NCBI GenBank assembly: GCA_016192135.1
Contig: JACPUR010000035.1
Location: 62,001-126,000, forward strand
Length of the DNA: 64,000 nt
From: Candidatus Tectomicrobia bacterium
Lineage (GTDB): Bacteria; UBA8248
Direction: 5' to 3'
Of the stretch, positions 57,320 through 64,000 are shown piece after piece. The notes under the pieces are model-generated. The model made no database searches. It saw only the letters and a program-made list of their open reading frames with translations, and had not been told where the DNA came from. The position numbers and the translations under genes were made by a program. The stretch's first letter is position 1. Each line of letters begins with the position of its first letter.

Positions 57320-57418
57320 ATGGCCAATGGCATGATGATGGCTCCAACGATGAAGATAGTGCGAAAGGTGCTGAAGGCGCCTTTCGGGCGGAAGAGGGTC
57401 CTCAAGAATCCGGAGTAA
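57320..57418 (+). CDS. 32-residue cationic small protein
   Basis: The frame ATG 57320 to TAA 57416-57418 encodes 32 residues. The first part is Met-rich (MANGMMMAPTMK, five Met in eleven residues) and the rest strongly basic (KIVRKVLKAPFGRKRVLKNPE, nine Lys/Arg). GAGGAGG (57307-57313) lies 6 nt before the ATG, and a consensus-like promoter lies just upstream. It is shorter than standard gene-calling limits. The basic amphipathic stretch suggests membrane, ribosome or nucleic-acid association. I do not recognise it, and coding is inferred from signals only. Confidence 0.55.
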   Translation: MANGMMMAPTMKIVRKVLKAPFGRKRVLKNPE

Positions 57419-57581
57419 GGGCCCTGGTGCGCGGTCGCTGGCCGCACTGTGGGCCGCCGGAAAAGTCAGCGGGAAGGACGGCCGCCTTCCGAGTGTCGCT
57501 CGAGAGGGCGTGTCGCTAAGATGAGACGAGAGGCCGGGCATCCGGCCTGGGAGTCCGGCGAAGCTCCGGACCCACGAAAAG

Positions 57582-57617
57582 AAAAAAAGCGGCGCCGCGA
57601 GGCGCCGCTTCTTTTTT
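57582..57617. terminator. Bidirectional rho-independent terminator
   Basis: AAGCGGCGCC and GGCGCCGCTT form a perfect 10-bp stem around GCGA, with A7 on the left (57582-57588) and T6 on the right (57612-57617). It can end the small-ORF transcript on the plus strand and the cupin gene on the minus strand. Confidence 0.85.
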
Positions 57618-57638
57618 GGGCGATCGCTTGCGCGGCGC

Positions 57639-58040
57639 CTAGTGGCCCTTCTGGGCCTCCGCCGTCCGCTGCCGGATGGCGTCGGTGGTGTAGAGATGCC
57701 GGTCCTTGGCCAGATCGGTGTTGAAGACGGGGCAGAAGACCTCGAGCAGCATGCCCGGCTCGTGGGTCGTCATCCGGAGCATGTGCATCGCGCCCTTGGG
57801 GACGTGCACCACGTCGCCCGGGCGCAGGATGCGCGTGTCGCCCTCGAGCGTGAACTCCCACTCCCCCGCCTGGATGTAGAAGAACTCCTCGTGGTCGGGA
57901 TGGTTGTGGGGCTTCGTGGGCGTGCCGCCCGGCTCCATGATGAGGTGCTGCATCTGCATGTTGTCGCCGAAGATGCGGCGGTGGGCCGCCCCGGGACGGT
58001 CATGGGAGAGGGGAAGTAGGTCCCAGTTGTAGAACGCCAT
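57639..58040 (-). CDS. Cupin-domain protein (ectoine-synthase/quercetinase-like size)
   Basis: A 133-residue single cupin. Motif 1 is TPTKPHNHPDHEEFFYIQAGEWEF (His-x-His plus Glu), and motif 2 is LRPGDVVHVPKGAMHMLRM. Both are intact, so metal binding is likely. AGGAGGAATTGGA sits before ATG 58040. The bidirectional terminator lies 22 nt after its stop, so it is a single-gene unit. The substrate is unknown. Confidence 0.86.
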   Translation of the reverse strand: MAFYNWDLLPLSHDRPGAAHRRIFGDNMQMQHLIMEPGGTPTKPHNHPDHEEFFYIQAGEWEFTLEGDTRILRPGDVVHVPKGAMHMLRMTTHEPGMLLEVFCPVFNTDLAKDRHLYTTDAIRQRTAEAQKGH

Positions 58041-58163
58041 TCCAATTCCTCCTTGCTTGCGGAAATCCGCTCGGGAGCGGCTTAAGAGGGGGCGATGATA
58101 GCCCCACTCCCCGGAGGAAGAAAAGCGCCGCTCGCGTTTTCCGCGATGCGGAAGCGGGAAATC

Positions 58164-58601
58164 CTATTCGGGCGTCAGCTCGAGGGTGTGGATGCCCCGG
58201 GTGTACTGGTGGGGCCGGAGGGAGCGCCCGGGGGGGAGGAAGGCGTATCCCAGCCGGCGGCCATCCGCTCCCAGGACGGCGTAGAGCCGCATCGGAGCGA
58301 GGCGCCTGGCCAGCACGGGCAGCCGCTCCGCGCCCGTCTCCCCCGAGACGTAGCGGGCCGGGTTCAGGAGCAGGTGGAGGGGCTCGGCGAGGTCCTCGGC
58401 GAGGACGGCCACGCGCTCGGTCGTCTCCCGGGTTTCGAGCAGATACTCCGCGTAGAAGAGGCGGTCGCGGTAGAGCTGCTCGTCCAGGGGCGGCATGGGC
58501 TCGAGGCGGACGTTGTCGCGGGCCAGGAGGCCGGCGCCGCCGCACCCGGCGGGCGCGGCCAGCAGGAGCCCGGCCAGGATGAGGGCGCCGATGTATCCCA
58601 C
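58164..58601 (-). CDS. Lipoprotein of unknown function
   Basis: A 145-residue protein with a lipoprotein signal (MGYIGALILAGLLLAAPAGC with GTG as start, Cys at residue 20). GGAGGAAGACG lies just upstream of GTG 58601, which settles the start. The mature part is helical, with LYRDRLFYAEYLLETRETTERVAVLAEDL, and ends HQYTRGIHTLELTPE. No family is recognised. It is divergently oriented from pepA, 165 nt away. Confidence 0.72.
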   Translation of the reverse strand: MGYIGALILAGLLLAAPAGCGGAGLLARDNVRLEPMPPLDEQLYRDRLFYAEYLLETRETTERVAVLAEDLAEPLHLLLNPARYVSGETGAERLPVLARRLAPMRLYAVLGADGRRLGYAFLPPGRSLRPHQYTRGIHTLELTPE

Positions 58602-58766
58602 CGTCTTCCTCCGTCTCGGGCGCGCGCGGAAAGCTCCTCTACTCTTCCACAAACCGGCCCGCGAAGGAAGGCCCGCCGGTGGCGGCCCGCCCCTGCTTCC
58701 GCTAGACTGCCGCCCCGGCCCGCGAGAGCGGCGCTTGCCTGCCCGAATCCCCAGAGGAGAGTCCGC

Positions 58767-60311
58767 ATGCGATTTTCCGTTGCGTCGGGCGACGGATGGT
58801 CCCAGGGCACCGACGCGATCATCCTTCCCATCGCCGAGAAGGCGAAGAACGACCGCCTCGACAAGGCGCTCGGCGGCGCGCTCTCCGCGCTGGCCCGGCG
58901 CGGCGTGTTCGAGGGCAAGGCCGGCCAGGTGCACGCCCTGCGGGTCCCCTCGCGCGGGGGCAGGCGCGGGCCCGAGGTGGCGGTGCTGGCCGGACTGGGG
59001 AAGGCCGGGGAGGCGACGCAGGAGACGGTCCGCCGCGCCCTGGGCTCGGCCGGCAGGCGCGCCCGGAGCGAGGGTGCCCGGAGCGTGGCCGTTTCCCTGG
59101 ACGGCGCGGTGGGCGGAGGTCTGGGGGCGGAGGAGGCCGCCCGGGCGGCGGCGGAGGGGCTGGCGCTCGGCCTCTACCGGATGGAGCGCTTCAAGGGCGC
59201 GAAGAGCCGGGAGAAGCTCGCCAAGGAGCGCATGGAGCGGGCCGTCCTCTGCGGCGGAAGGGGCATCTCCCGGTCCGCCATGAGCCGGGGGATGCGGCTC
59301 GGGCAGATCCTGGCCGAGGGCACGGCCGTGGCGCGCGACCTGGTGAACACCCCGAGCAACGAGAAGCGCCCGCCCGACCTCGCCGCCGAGGTGCGGCGCA
59401 TCGCGCGCAAGGCGGGGCTCAGGTGCACCGTCCTGGACGGCCGCCAGCTCGCCAGGCTCAAGATGGGGGCCCTCCTGGCCGTCGCGCGCGGGAGCTCCGC
59501 CCCGGCCCGCGTGTTCGTCCTGGAATACCGGCCCGGCCGGAGCTCGTCCAGGCCCATCGCGTTCGTGGGGAAGGGCGTCACCTTCGACACGGGGGGCATC
59601 TCCATCAAGCCCAGCTCGGGCCTCGAGCTCATGACCACCGACATGAGCGGAGCGGCCGCCGTGGTGGGGGCCATGGTCTGCGTCGCGCGCCTCAAGCCCC
59701 GGGTGCCCGTCGTCGGAGTGGGGGCCCTGGTCGAGAACATGCTGGGCGCGGACGCCACCCGCCCCGGCGACATCGTGCGCGCCATGAGCGGCACCACCGT
59801 CGAGATCCACAACACCGACGCCGAGGGGAGGCTCGTCCTGGCCGACGCCCTCCACTACACCAAGACGCGCTTTAAGCCCCAGTGCATGATCGACCTCGCC
59901 ACCCTGACCGGGGCCTGCGTCGTGGCCCTGGGCGAAAAGCTCACGGGGCTCTACGCCACCCACGACGAGATGCGGGAGCGCATGATGCGGCTCGGGGAGG
60001 AGACGGGGGATAGGCTGTGGCACATGCCCCTCTACCCCGAGTTCGGCGACATGATGAAGGGAAAGCTCGCCGATCTCTGCAACATCTCCGGAGGGCGCTA
60101 CGGCGGGGCGAACACGGCGGCGGCCTTCCTCCAGCATTTCGCCGAGGGCACCCCCTGGGTCCACCTCGACATCGCGGGCCCGGCCCACACCTCGAAGGAG
60201 GAGCCCTACCGCCCCGCCGGGGGCACCGGGGTGGGGGTGCGGCTCCTGGCCGAGCTCGCCCGCACCTGGACCAGCCTCCCCAAGCAGAAGGGCAAGGCCT
60301 TCGGGACGTGA
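58767..60311 (+). CDS. pepA: Leucyl aminopeptidase (M17 family)
   Basis: A 514-residue cytoplasmic di-zinc aminopeptidase. The N-terminal macro-like domain (about 1-170) is followed by the catalytic domain, with Lys/Asp ligands in FVGKGVTFDTGGISIKP (about residues 267-283) and MTTDMSGAAAV. The family signature NTDAEGRL begins at residue 349, with the catalytic Arg in AEGR. The C-terminal HLDIAGPAHTSKE is also typical. GAGGAGAGTCCGC precedes ATG 58767. It processes peptides in protein turnover, and in some bacteria PepA also binds DNA. Confidence 0.95.
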   Translation: MRFSVASGDGWSQGTDAIILPIAEKAKNDRLDKALGGALSALARRGVFEGKAGQVHALRVPSRGGRRGPEVAVLAGLGKAGEATQETVRRALGSAGRRARSEGARSVAVSLDGAVGGGLGAEEAARAAAEGLALGLYRMERFKGAKSREKLAKERMERAVLCGGRGISRSAMSRGMRLGQILAEGTAVARDLVNTPSNEKRPPDLAAEVRRIARKAGLRCTVLDGRQLARLKMGALLAVARGSSAPARVFVLEYRPGRSSSRPIAFVGKGVTFDTGGISIKPSSGLELMTTDMSGAAAVVGAMVCVARLKPRVPVVGVGALVENMLGADATRPGDIVRAMSGTTVEIHNTDAEGRLVLADALHYTKTRFKPQCMIDLATLTGACVVALGEKLTGLYATHDEMRERMMRLGEETGDRLWHMPLYPEFGDMMKGKLADLCNISGGRYGGANTAAAFLQHFAEGTPWVHLDIAGPAHTSKEEPYRPAGGTGVGVRLLAELARTWTSLPKQKGKAFGT

Positions 60312-60323
60312 GGGGGGAAAAAT

Positions 60324-60351
60324 GTAGGGGCGACCGGCCGGTCGCCCCTAC
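60324..60351. repeat. GTAGGGGCG-family palindrome, core ACCGGCCGGT
   Basis: Perfect palindrome with arms GTAGGGGCG / CGCCCCTAC and core ACCGGCCGGT, identical to the copy at 5989-6020. It lies 12 nt after the pepA stop and may act as a terminator-like stem. Confidence 0.8.
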
Positions 60352-60376
60352 AGACGTGAAGAGCCATTGATTTCCT

Positions 60377-60404
60377 GTAGGGGCGGTTCGTGAACCGCCC
60401 CTAC
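60377..60404. repeat. GTAGGGGCG-family palindrome, core GTTCGTGAAC
   Basis: Arms are intact; the core GTTCGTGAAC carries one uncompensated transition from the common GTTCGCGAAC. Confidence 0.78.
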
Positions 60405-60426
60405 TTCTTTCGCTTGCCCGATGCTT

Positions 60427-60506
60427 GTCATTCCGAACGAAGCGCGGGATCTACGTTTCACGCCACTCGCGAAGATTCCTTCGTCGCTGCGCTCCCTCGG
60501 AATGAC
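60427..60506. repeat. GTCATTCCGA-type inverted repeat (copy 4)
   Basis: Ends GTCATTCCGAAC and CTCGGAATGAC lie about 80 nt apart, with an internal GGGATCT and AGATTCC pair. It lies in the 215-nt gap between convergent pepA and the CitE-like gene. Confidence 0.7.
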
Positions 60507-60526
60507 ATGGTGCCATTGTTGAAAAA

Positions 60527-61438
60527 TTACCTCCCCTTGATCGTCCGCGCCCTTGCCAGCACCCTCTCGGCGTGCTTGGCCATGGCCACGTCCACCATCT
60601 TCCCCTTGTAGGTCACGGCGCCCAGGCCCGCCTTCGTGCCTTCCCCGAGGGCCTGCATCATCCCCTCGTAGTAGTCCACCTCGGCCGGGCTGGGGGAGAA
60701 GACCTCGTTGAAGATGGCGATCTGCTTGGGGTGGATGGCCGCCTTGCCGGTGTAGCCCAACTGCCTGGCGAGGGCGGCGTCGGCCCGGCAGCCCGCCTCG
60801 TCGTCGAGCCGCATGTAGACGCCGTCCGTGGGGTGGGGCATCCCCGCCGCGCGGGCGTCCGTCAGGGCCTTGCTGCGGGCGTAGAGGAGGGTGACGCCGT
60901 CCGGGGACCAGGTGGCGCCCAGGTCCCGGCAGAGGTCGGCGTCCTCGGCGCTGCCGAAGTTGATGCCCACCACGCGCGGGACGGCCGTGCACATCTCGTA
61001 GCAGTTGACCACTCCCTTGGCGCTCTCGATCTGGAGGATAATCCCGATGCCCCCCGCCTCGAGGCTCCGGTCCTTCTCCAACCGGGTGAGGATGGCGTCC
61101 GCCGTCCGGGCGTCGGCCGCGCTCTCGGGCTTGGGGAGGAAGATGGCGTCCAGGCCCGCGACGGCGACGGCCTCCAGGTCCTTCTCCAGCATTCCGGTTT
61201 CGACCGCGTTCACCCGCACCAGGGTGGTGAGGGGGGCGCCGGGGGCCTTCTTGAGCCCGGGGATGGCCTGGGCCACGAGCTCGCGGGCCTTCTGCTTCTG
61301 GGCCGGGGCGACCGAGTCCTCCAGGTCGTAGAGGGCCCCGTCGGCGCCCGAGGAGGGGGCCTTGGCGACCATCTTCTCGTTGCTGCCGGGGGTGAAGAGC
61401 ATGGAGCGGAGCGGCGTGGTGACGAGGGGTCGTGCCAT
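60527..61438 (-). CDS. CitE-like HpcH/HpaI aldolase/citrate lyase family protein
   Basis: A 303-residue TIM-barrel lyase of the CitE/malyl-CoA lyase group. The start LRSMLFTPGSNEKMVAKAPSSGADGALYDLEDSVAP is diagnostic; metal and CoA-site blocks include LVRVNAVETG, IFLPKPESA, IILQIESAKGVVN, INFGSAEDADLC and GKAAIHPKQI. The stand-alone form (no CitD/CitF nearby) suggests a malyl-CoA, citramalyl-CoA or related lyase/thioesterase. It is the last gene of the E1alpha-E1beta-E2 operon, 5 nt after the E2 stop, which is an unusual partner for a 2-oxoacid dehydrogenase. Confidence 0.88.
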   Translation of the reverse strand: MARPLVTTPLRSMLFTPGSNEKMVAKAPSSGADGALYDLEDSVAPAQKQKARELVAQAIPGLKKAPGAPLTTLVRVNAVETGMLEKDLEAVAVAGLDAIFLPKPESAADARTADAILTRLEKDRSLEAGGIGIILQIESAKGVVNCYEMCTAVPRVVGINFGSAEDADLCRDLGATWSPDGVTLLYARSKALTDARAAGMPHPTDGVYMRLDDEAGCRADAALARQLGYTGKAAIHPKQIAIFNEVFSPSPAEVDYYEGMMQALGEGTKAGLGAVTYKGKMVDVAMAKHAERVLARARTIKGR

Positions 61439-61443
61439 GAGGA

Positions 61444-62796
61444 TTAAGACTCCAAATGAGAGAGATCCATCCCTTCGAGCGCGCTGCGGACGGCGGCGGC
61501 GAAGCGGCCCGCCGCCATGCCGTCGTTCGCCCGGTGGTCGAACGACAACGAGAGCGTCATCAGGGGAAGGAGGCCGATCCCTCCGCCGGGCAGGGCCGCC
61601 GCGCGCGGCGCGATCAGGCCCGTCCCGATGATGGCCGCCTCGGGCGGGTTGAGGAGGGGGATGCCCCCCCGGGCCCCCGAGGCGCCGAAGTTGGTGAGGG
61701 TGAGAGTGCCGCCCCCCATGTCGTCGGGGGTGAGCCCCCCCGAGCGGGCGCGGGCGCCCAGGCCGTCGACCGCCCGGACGAGGTCCACGAAGCCCATCCG
61801 GTCGATCTCCCGCAGGACGGGTACCACGAGCCCCTCGGGCGTGTCCACGGCGATCCCGAGGTTGACGTAGCGCGCCACGTGCAGCTCGTCCCCCTCGAAG
61901 CGGGCGTTCAGCCGCGCGTGGGCGGGGTCGCGCAGGGCGTGGACGATGGCCAGGGCGAGGAAGGGCGTGTAGCTGAGCGAGGCCCCGTGCCCCTCCCGGA
62001 AGCGCTCCTTGTGGGCCTCGCGCCAGGCGGCGATGCGGCTCATGTCCACGTCCATCCACAGGCTCGCCTGGGGGATAGCCGCCGAGCGCGAGAGGTTCTC
62101 GGCGATGCGCCGGCGGAGGCGGGTCAGGGGCTCCCGCCGCTCACGGGGCTTCCCTTCCTCCGCCAGGGGGCGGAAGAGGAGCCTCACCGAGGGCGCGGCG
62201 GAGCCCCCCGCCTCGATGAAGCGCTCCACGTCCCGCGCCGTCACCCGGCCCCCCGCCCCCGTGCCGGGGAGGCCGAGGATCGTCCCCAGCGGGATGCCGT
62301 GCTCCGCCGCGAGGCGCTGCACGCGGGGGGAGAGCCATTTTCCTTGGCTATCGGGCGCCGCTTGCCGCGCTTGGGGAGCGGCGGGCCTCGACGGGGCGGG
62401 GGACACGGCGGGGGCTTGGCGCGGCGGGAGCGGGGCCACGGGGGCCACCCAGTCCCCCTCCGGCTGCTTGGGGGGGCCGGAGGCTTTCGGTGCGGCGCCT
62501 CCGGCCGGGGCCTTCGGCGCGGGGGAGGTCTCGGGAGGCGCGTCGGGGATCTCTTCTTCCGTTTCCAGCAGGGCGAGCACCTCGCCCACCGGGACGGTGG
62601 CGTCCGGAGCGACCAGGACCTCCTTCAGCACCCCGTCCGCCGGGCTCTCGACCTCGAACTCCACCTTATCGCTCTCGGCGGAGAGGAGAGGCTCTCCCTT
62701 CGCCACGCGATCTCCCGCCGCCTTCTTCCACTCGACCACGGTGCTCTCGTGAACGCTCGTGCCCATGCGCGGCATGCGGATGCGGGCGATGGGCAT
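61444..62796 (-). CDS. 2-oxoacid dehydrogenase E2 (dihydrolipoamide acyltransferase)
   Basis: A 450-residue E2 component. The single N-terminal lipoyl domain has its lipoyl-lysine in SDKVEFEV (residue 44). A Pro/Ala-rich linker follows, then a peripheral subunit-binding domain (SPRVQRLAAEHGIPLGTILGLPGTGAGGRVTARDVE) and the acyltransferase domain ending with the catalytic LSFDHRANDGMAAGRF (His near residue 421). Together with the adjacent E1beta and E1alpha it forms a pyruvate, acetoin or branched-chain oxoacid dehydrogenase complex. ATG 62796 is preferred to a GTG four codons upstream. Confidence 0.92.
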   Translation of the reverse strand: MPIARIRMPRMGTSVHESTVVEWKKAAGDRVAKGEPLLSAESDKVEFEVESPADGVLKEVLVAPDATVPVGEVLALLETEEEIPDAPPETSPAPKAPAGGAAPKASGPPKQPEGDWVAPVAPLPPRQAPAVSPAPSRPAAPQARQAAPDSQGKWLSPRVQRLAAEHGIPLGTILGLPGTGAGGRVTARDVERFIEAGGSAAPSVRLLFRPLAEEGKPRERREPLTRLRRRIAENLSRSAAIPQASLWMDVDMSRIAAWREAHKERFREGHGASLSYTPFLALAIVHALRDPAHARLNARFEGDELHVARYVNLGIAVDTPEGLVVPVLREIDRMGFVDLVRAVDGLGARARSGGLTPDDMGGGTLTLTNFGASGARGGIPLLNPPEAAIIGTGLIAPRAAALPGGGIGLLPLMTLSLSFDHRANDGMAAGRFAAAVRSALEGMDLSHLES

Positions 62797-62897
62797 GGGG
62801 GGCTCCACCTTTTCGCAAATCGGGCGATAGGGCCGAGGGAGACTGCCTCCGGCGCGCCGGGGCGCCTTACTCGCAGGGGTGCATCCGCCGATTTCCC

Positions 62898-62925
62898 GCA
62901 GGGGCGGTTCGCGAACCGCCCCTCC
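62898..62925. repeat. GTAGGGGCG-family palindrome, core GTTCGCGAAC
   Basis: Arms GCAGGGGCG / CGCCCCTCC around GTTCGCGAAC. It is inserted in the 185-nt gap between the E1beta and E2 genes of one operon. Confidence 0.75.
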
Positions 62926-62981
62926 GAAAAGCGCCTCGCGCCTCGCGTGCGCCCGTTTGCCCGCCGCCCGGCCATGCGCCG

Positions 62982-63980
62982 CTAGAACGCGGCCAGTTCC
63001 CGGAGCGCCCCGACGACCTGGGCGGTGCCGGGGAGATACGCCTTCTCGAGCGGCGGGCTGAGGGGCACGGGGCAGTCCGGCGCGCCGACGCGGCGGATGG
63101 GGGCGTCCAGGTGCTCGAACACCTCCTCCGCGATGAGCGCGGCGATCTCTCCGCCGACCCCGCCCCTCTTGCGGGCCTCGTGGAGGATGAGGAGCTTGCC
63201 CGTCTTCTTCACGCTCCGGAGGATGGCCTCCTTGTCCATGGGGACGAGGGTGCGAAGGTCGATGACCTCGGCCGAGACGCCCTCCCTCTCCAGCACCTGG
63301 GCGGCCTCGAGGGCCTCGAGGACGCTGGTCCCGAAGGTGAGGAGGGTCAGATCTTCGCCCTCGCGCAGGGTGCGCGCCTGGCCGAAGGGCACGGTGTAGT
63401 CGCCCTCCGGAACGTCGATCTGGAGCTGGGGAGGGAGATCCGCCGGCCGGTAGTTGTAGAACTTCTTGTACTCCATGAAGATGACGGGATTGTCGTCCCG
63501 GATGGCCTGCTTGAGCATCCCCTTGGCGTCGTAGGCGGTGGCCGGGGCGACTATCTTCAAGCCGGGCGTGCCGAAGAACCAGCTCTCGGGATTCACGCTG
63601 TGGTAAGGGCCCCCGCTCACGAGAGCCGCCGAGGGGAGGCGCAGGACGATGGGGACGGGGCCCATCCGCCGGTAGTGGTTCCCGGCGGCGAAGTCCACGA
63701 TCATCTTGAAGGCCTCGGTCACGAAGTCCGCGAACTGGTACTCCACCACGGGCCGCATCCCCGCCAGGGCGGCGCCGATGGCGGCGCCGGTGAAGCCGGC
63801 CTCGCTCAAGGGGGCGTCCACCACCCGGTCGCGCCCGAAGTGCTGCTGGAATCCCTTGGTGATGTAGAAGGCGCCCCCGCCCAGGCCGATGTCCTCCCCG
63901 ACGAGGAATACCCGCTCGTCGCGCTCCATCTCCTCCCAGAGCGCGGCGCTCAAGGCCTCCCGGTAGGTGATGAGGCTCAT
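62982..63980 (-). CDS. 2-oxoacid dehydrogenase E1 beta subunit
   Basis: A 332-residue transketolase-like beta subunit: ITYREALSAALWEEMERDERVFLVGEDIGLGGGAFYITKGFQQHFG at the start, DAPLSEAGFTGAAIGAALAGMRPVVEYQFADF around the thiamine diphosphate site, and LLILHEARKRGGVGGEIAALIAEEVFEHLDAPIRRVGAPDCPVP at the end. It pairs with an E1alpha subunit whose last codons are visible at the right edge. It catalyses oxidative decarboxylation of a 2-oxoacid and passes the acyl group to E2. The substrate is not determined. Confidence 0.94.
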   Translation of the reverse strand: MSLITYREALSAALWEEMERDERVFLVGEDIGLGGGAFYITKGFQQHFGRDRVVDAPLSEAGFTGAAIGAALAGMRPVVEYQFADFVTEAFKMIVDFAAGNHYRRMGPVPIVLRLPSAALVSGGPYHSVNPESWFFGTPGLKIVAPATAYDAKGMLKQAIRDDNPVIFMEYKKFYNYRPADLPPQLQIDVPEGDYTVPFGQARTLREGEDLTLLTFGTSVLEALEAAQVLEREGVSAEVIDLRTLVPMDKEAILRSVKKTGKLLILHEARKRGGVGGEIAALIAEEVFEHLDAPIRRVGAPDCPVPLSPPLEKAYLPGTAQVVGALRELAAF

Positions 63981-64000
63981 TCGGCGAACACTCCCTCCGC
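63977..64000 (-). CDS. Probable 3' end of 2-oxoacid dehydrogenase E1 alpha (cut by right edge)
   Basis: On the minus strand the last bases read AEGVFAE and then TGA (63977-63979). The stop overlaps the ATG of the E1beta gene (ATGA). E1alpha chains commonly end in a short acidic '...VFA' tail, and the gene order alpha-beta-E2 is standard, so this is most likely the E1alpha C-terminus. Only seven codons are in the window. Confidence 0.45.
   Translation of the reverse strand, partial: AEGVFAE

Noticed and set aside
57202-57519. 105-codon frame overlapping the 32-residue small gene
   Set aside because: No ribosome site, composition typical of a shadow frame, and it runs through the promoter. 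The alternative frame with promoter, ribosome site and terminator explains the region better.

Overview
The window is 64 kb of very G+C-rich bacterial DNA with dense genes and short operons on both strands. Lipoprotein signal peptides, periplasmic solute-binding proteins, multihaem c-type cytochromes and a DsbA/ScsC-like thiol oxidoreductase point to a Gram-negative-type, respiring heterotroph. The gene mix (several iron/thiamine-type ABC transporters, GlcDEF, cupins, cyclase-family hydrolases, a MqnD-like protein) and the heavy load of intergenic palindromes resemble uncultivated deltaproteobacterial, Tectomicrobia or Rokubacteria-like genomes. That placement is inference; no marker gene other than leuS is present.

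Layout. 0-6.3 kb: leuS, a DUF4242 protein, a cNMP-binding protein, a RidA-like protein, and repeat-filled gaps. 6.3-13.4 kb (minus): an OsmC-family gene with an in-frame TGA, then two tandem copies of a solute-binding protein plus fused two-domain permease, with no ATPase. 13.5-23.9 kb: a peptidoglycan-binding protein, a beta-propeller protein, two tandem small Cys-rich paralogues, LOG, DsbA, VOC, an Ldh2-type dehydrogenase, two TPR paralogues, an LVIVD protein and a PAS-only protein. 23.9-31 kb: MFS, glcD-glcE-glcF, a hydrolase. 31-38 kb: an M48 lipoprotein protease, then an 8-haem cytochrome, a membrane 9-haem cytochrome and a cytochrome b, a cupin, and a c'-type cytochrome lipoprotein. 38-43 kb: an isocitrate-lyase/PEP-mutase family enzyme and a complete ABC importer (SBP, permease, ATPase). 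43-48 kb: HicBA, a MqnD-like protein, an M42 peptidase, a cyclase and a peroxiredoxin-like gene with an in-frame TGA. 48-58 kb: glycosyltransferase, GNAT, two coupled MFS genes, methyltransferase, cupins, cyclase, a phytoene-desaturase-like oxidoreductase, and a 32-codon ORF behind a clear promoter. 58-64 kb: pepA, and an E1alpha-E1beta-E2-CitE-like operon running in from the right edge.

The most notable signal is a pair of probable selenoproteins. An OsmC-family protein (6324-6881, minus) and a peroxiredoxin-like protein (46440-47000, plus) each have a single in-frame TGA exactly where the family has its redox cysteine. Each TGA is followed within about 20-26 nt by a short stem-loop with a G and U in the apical loop, as expected of a bacterial SECIS. 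No Sec machinery gene (selA, selB, selC, selD) lies in the window.

Intergenic space is occupied by several dispersed repeat families. One is a 28-nt palindrome with constant arms (GTAGGGGCG / CGCCCCTAC) and a core that changes from copy to copy but stays self-complementary. Another is a 75-90-nt inverted repeat bounded by GTCATTCCGA / TCGGAATGAC. A third consists of polypyrimidine/polypurine hairpins, and a fourth of 10-bp-phased GTTAAT-type repeats.
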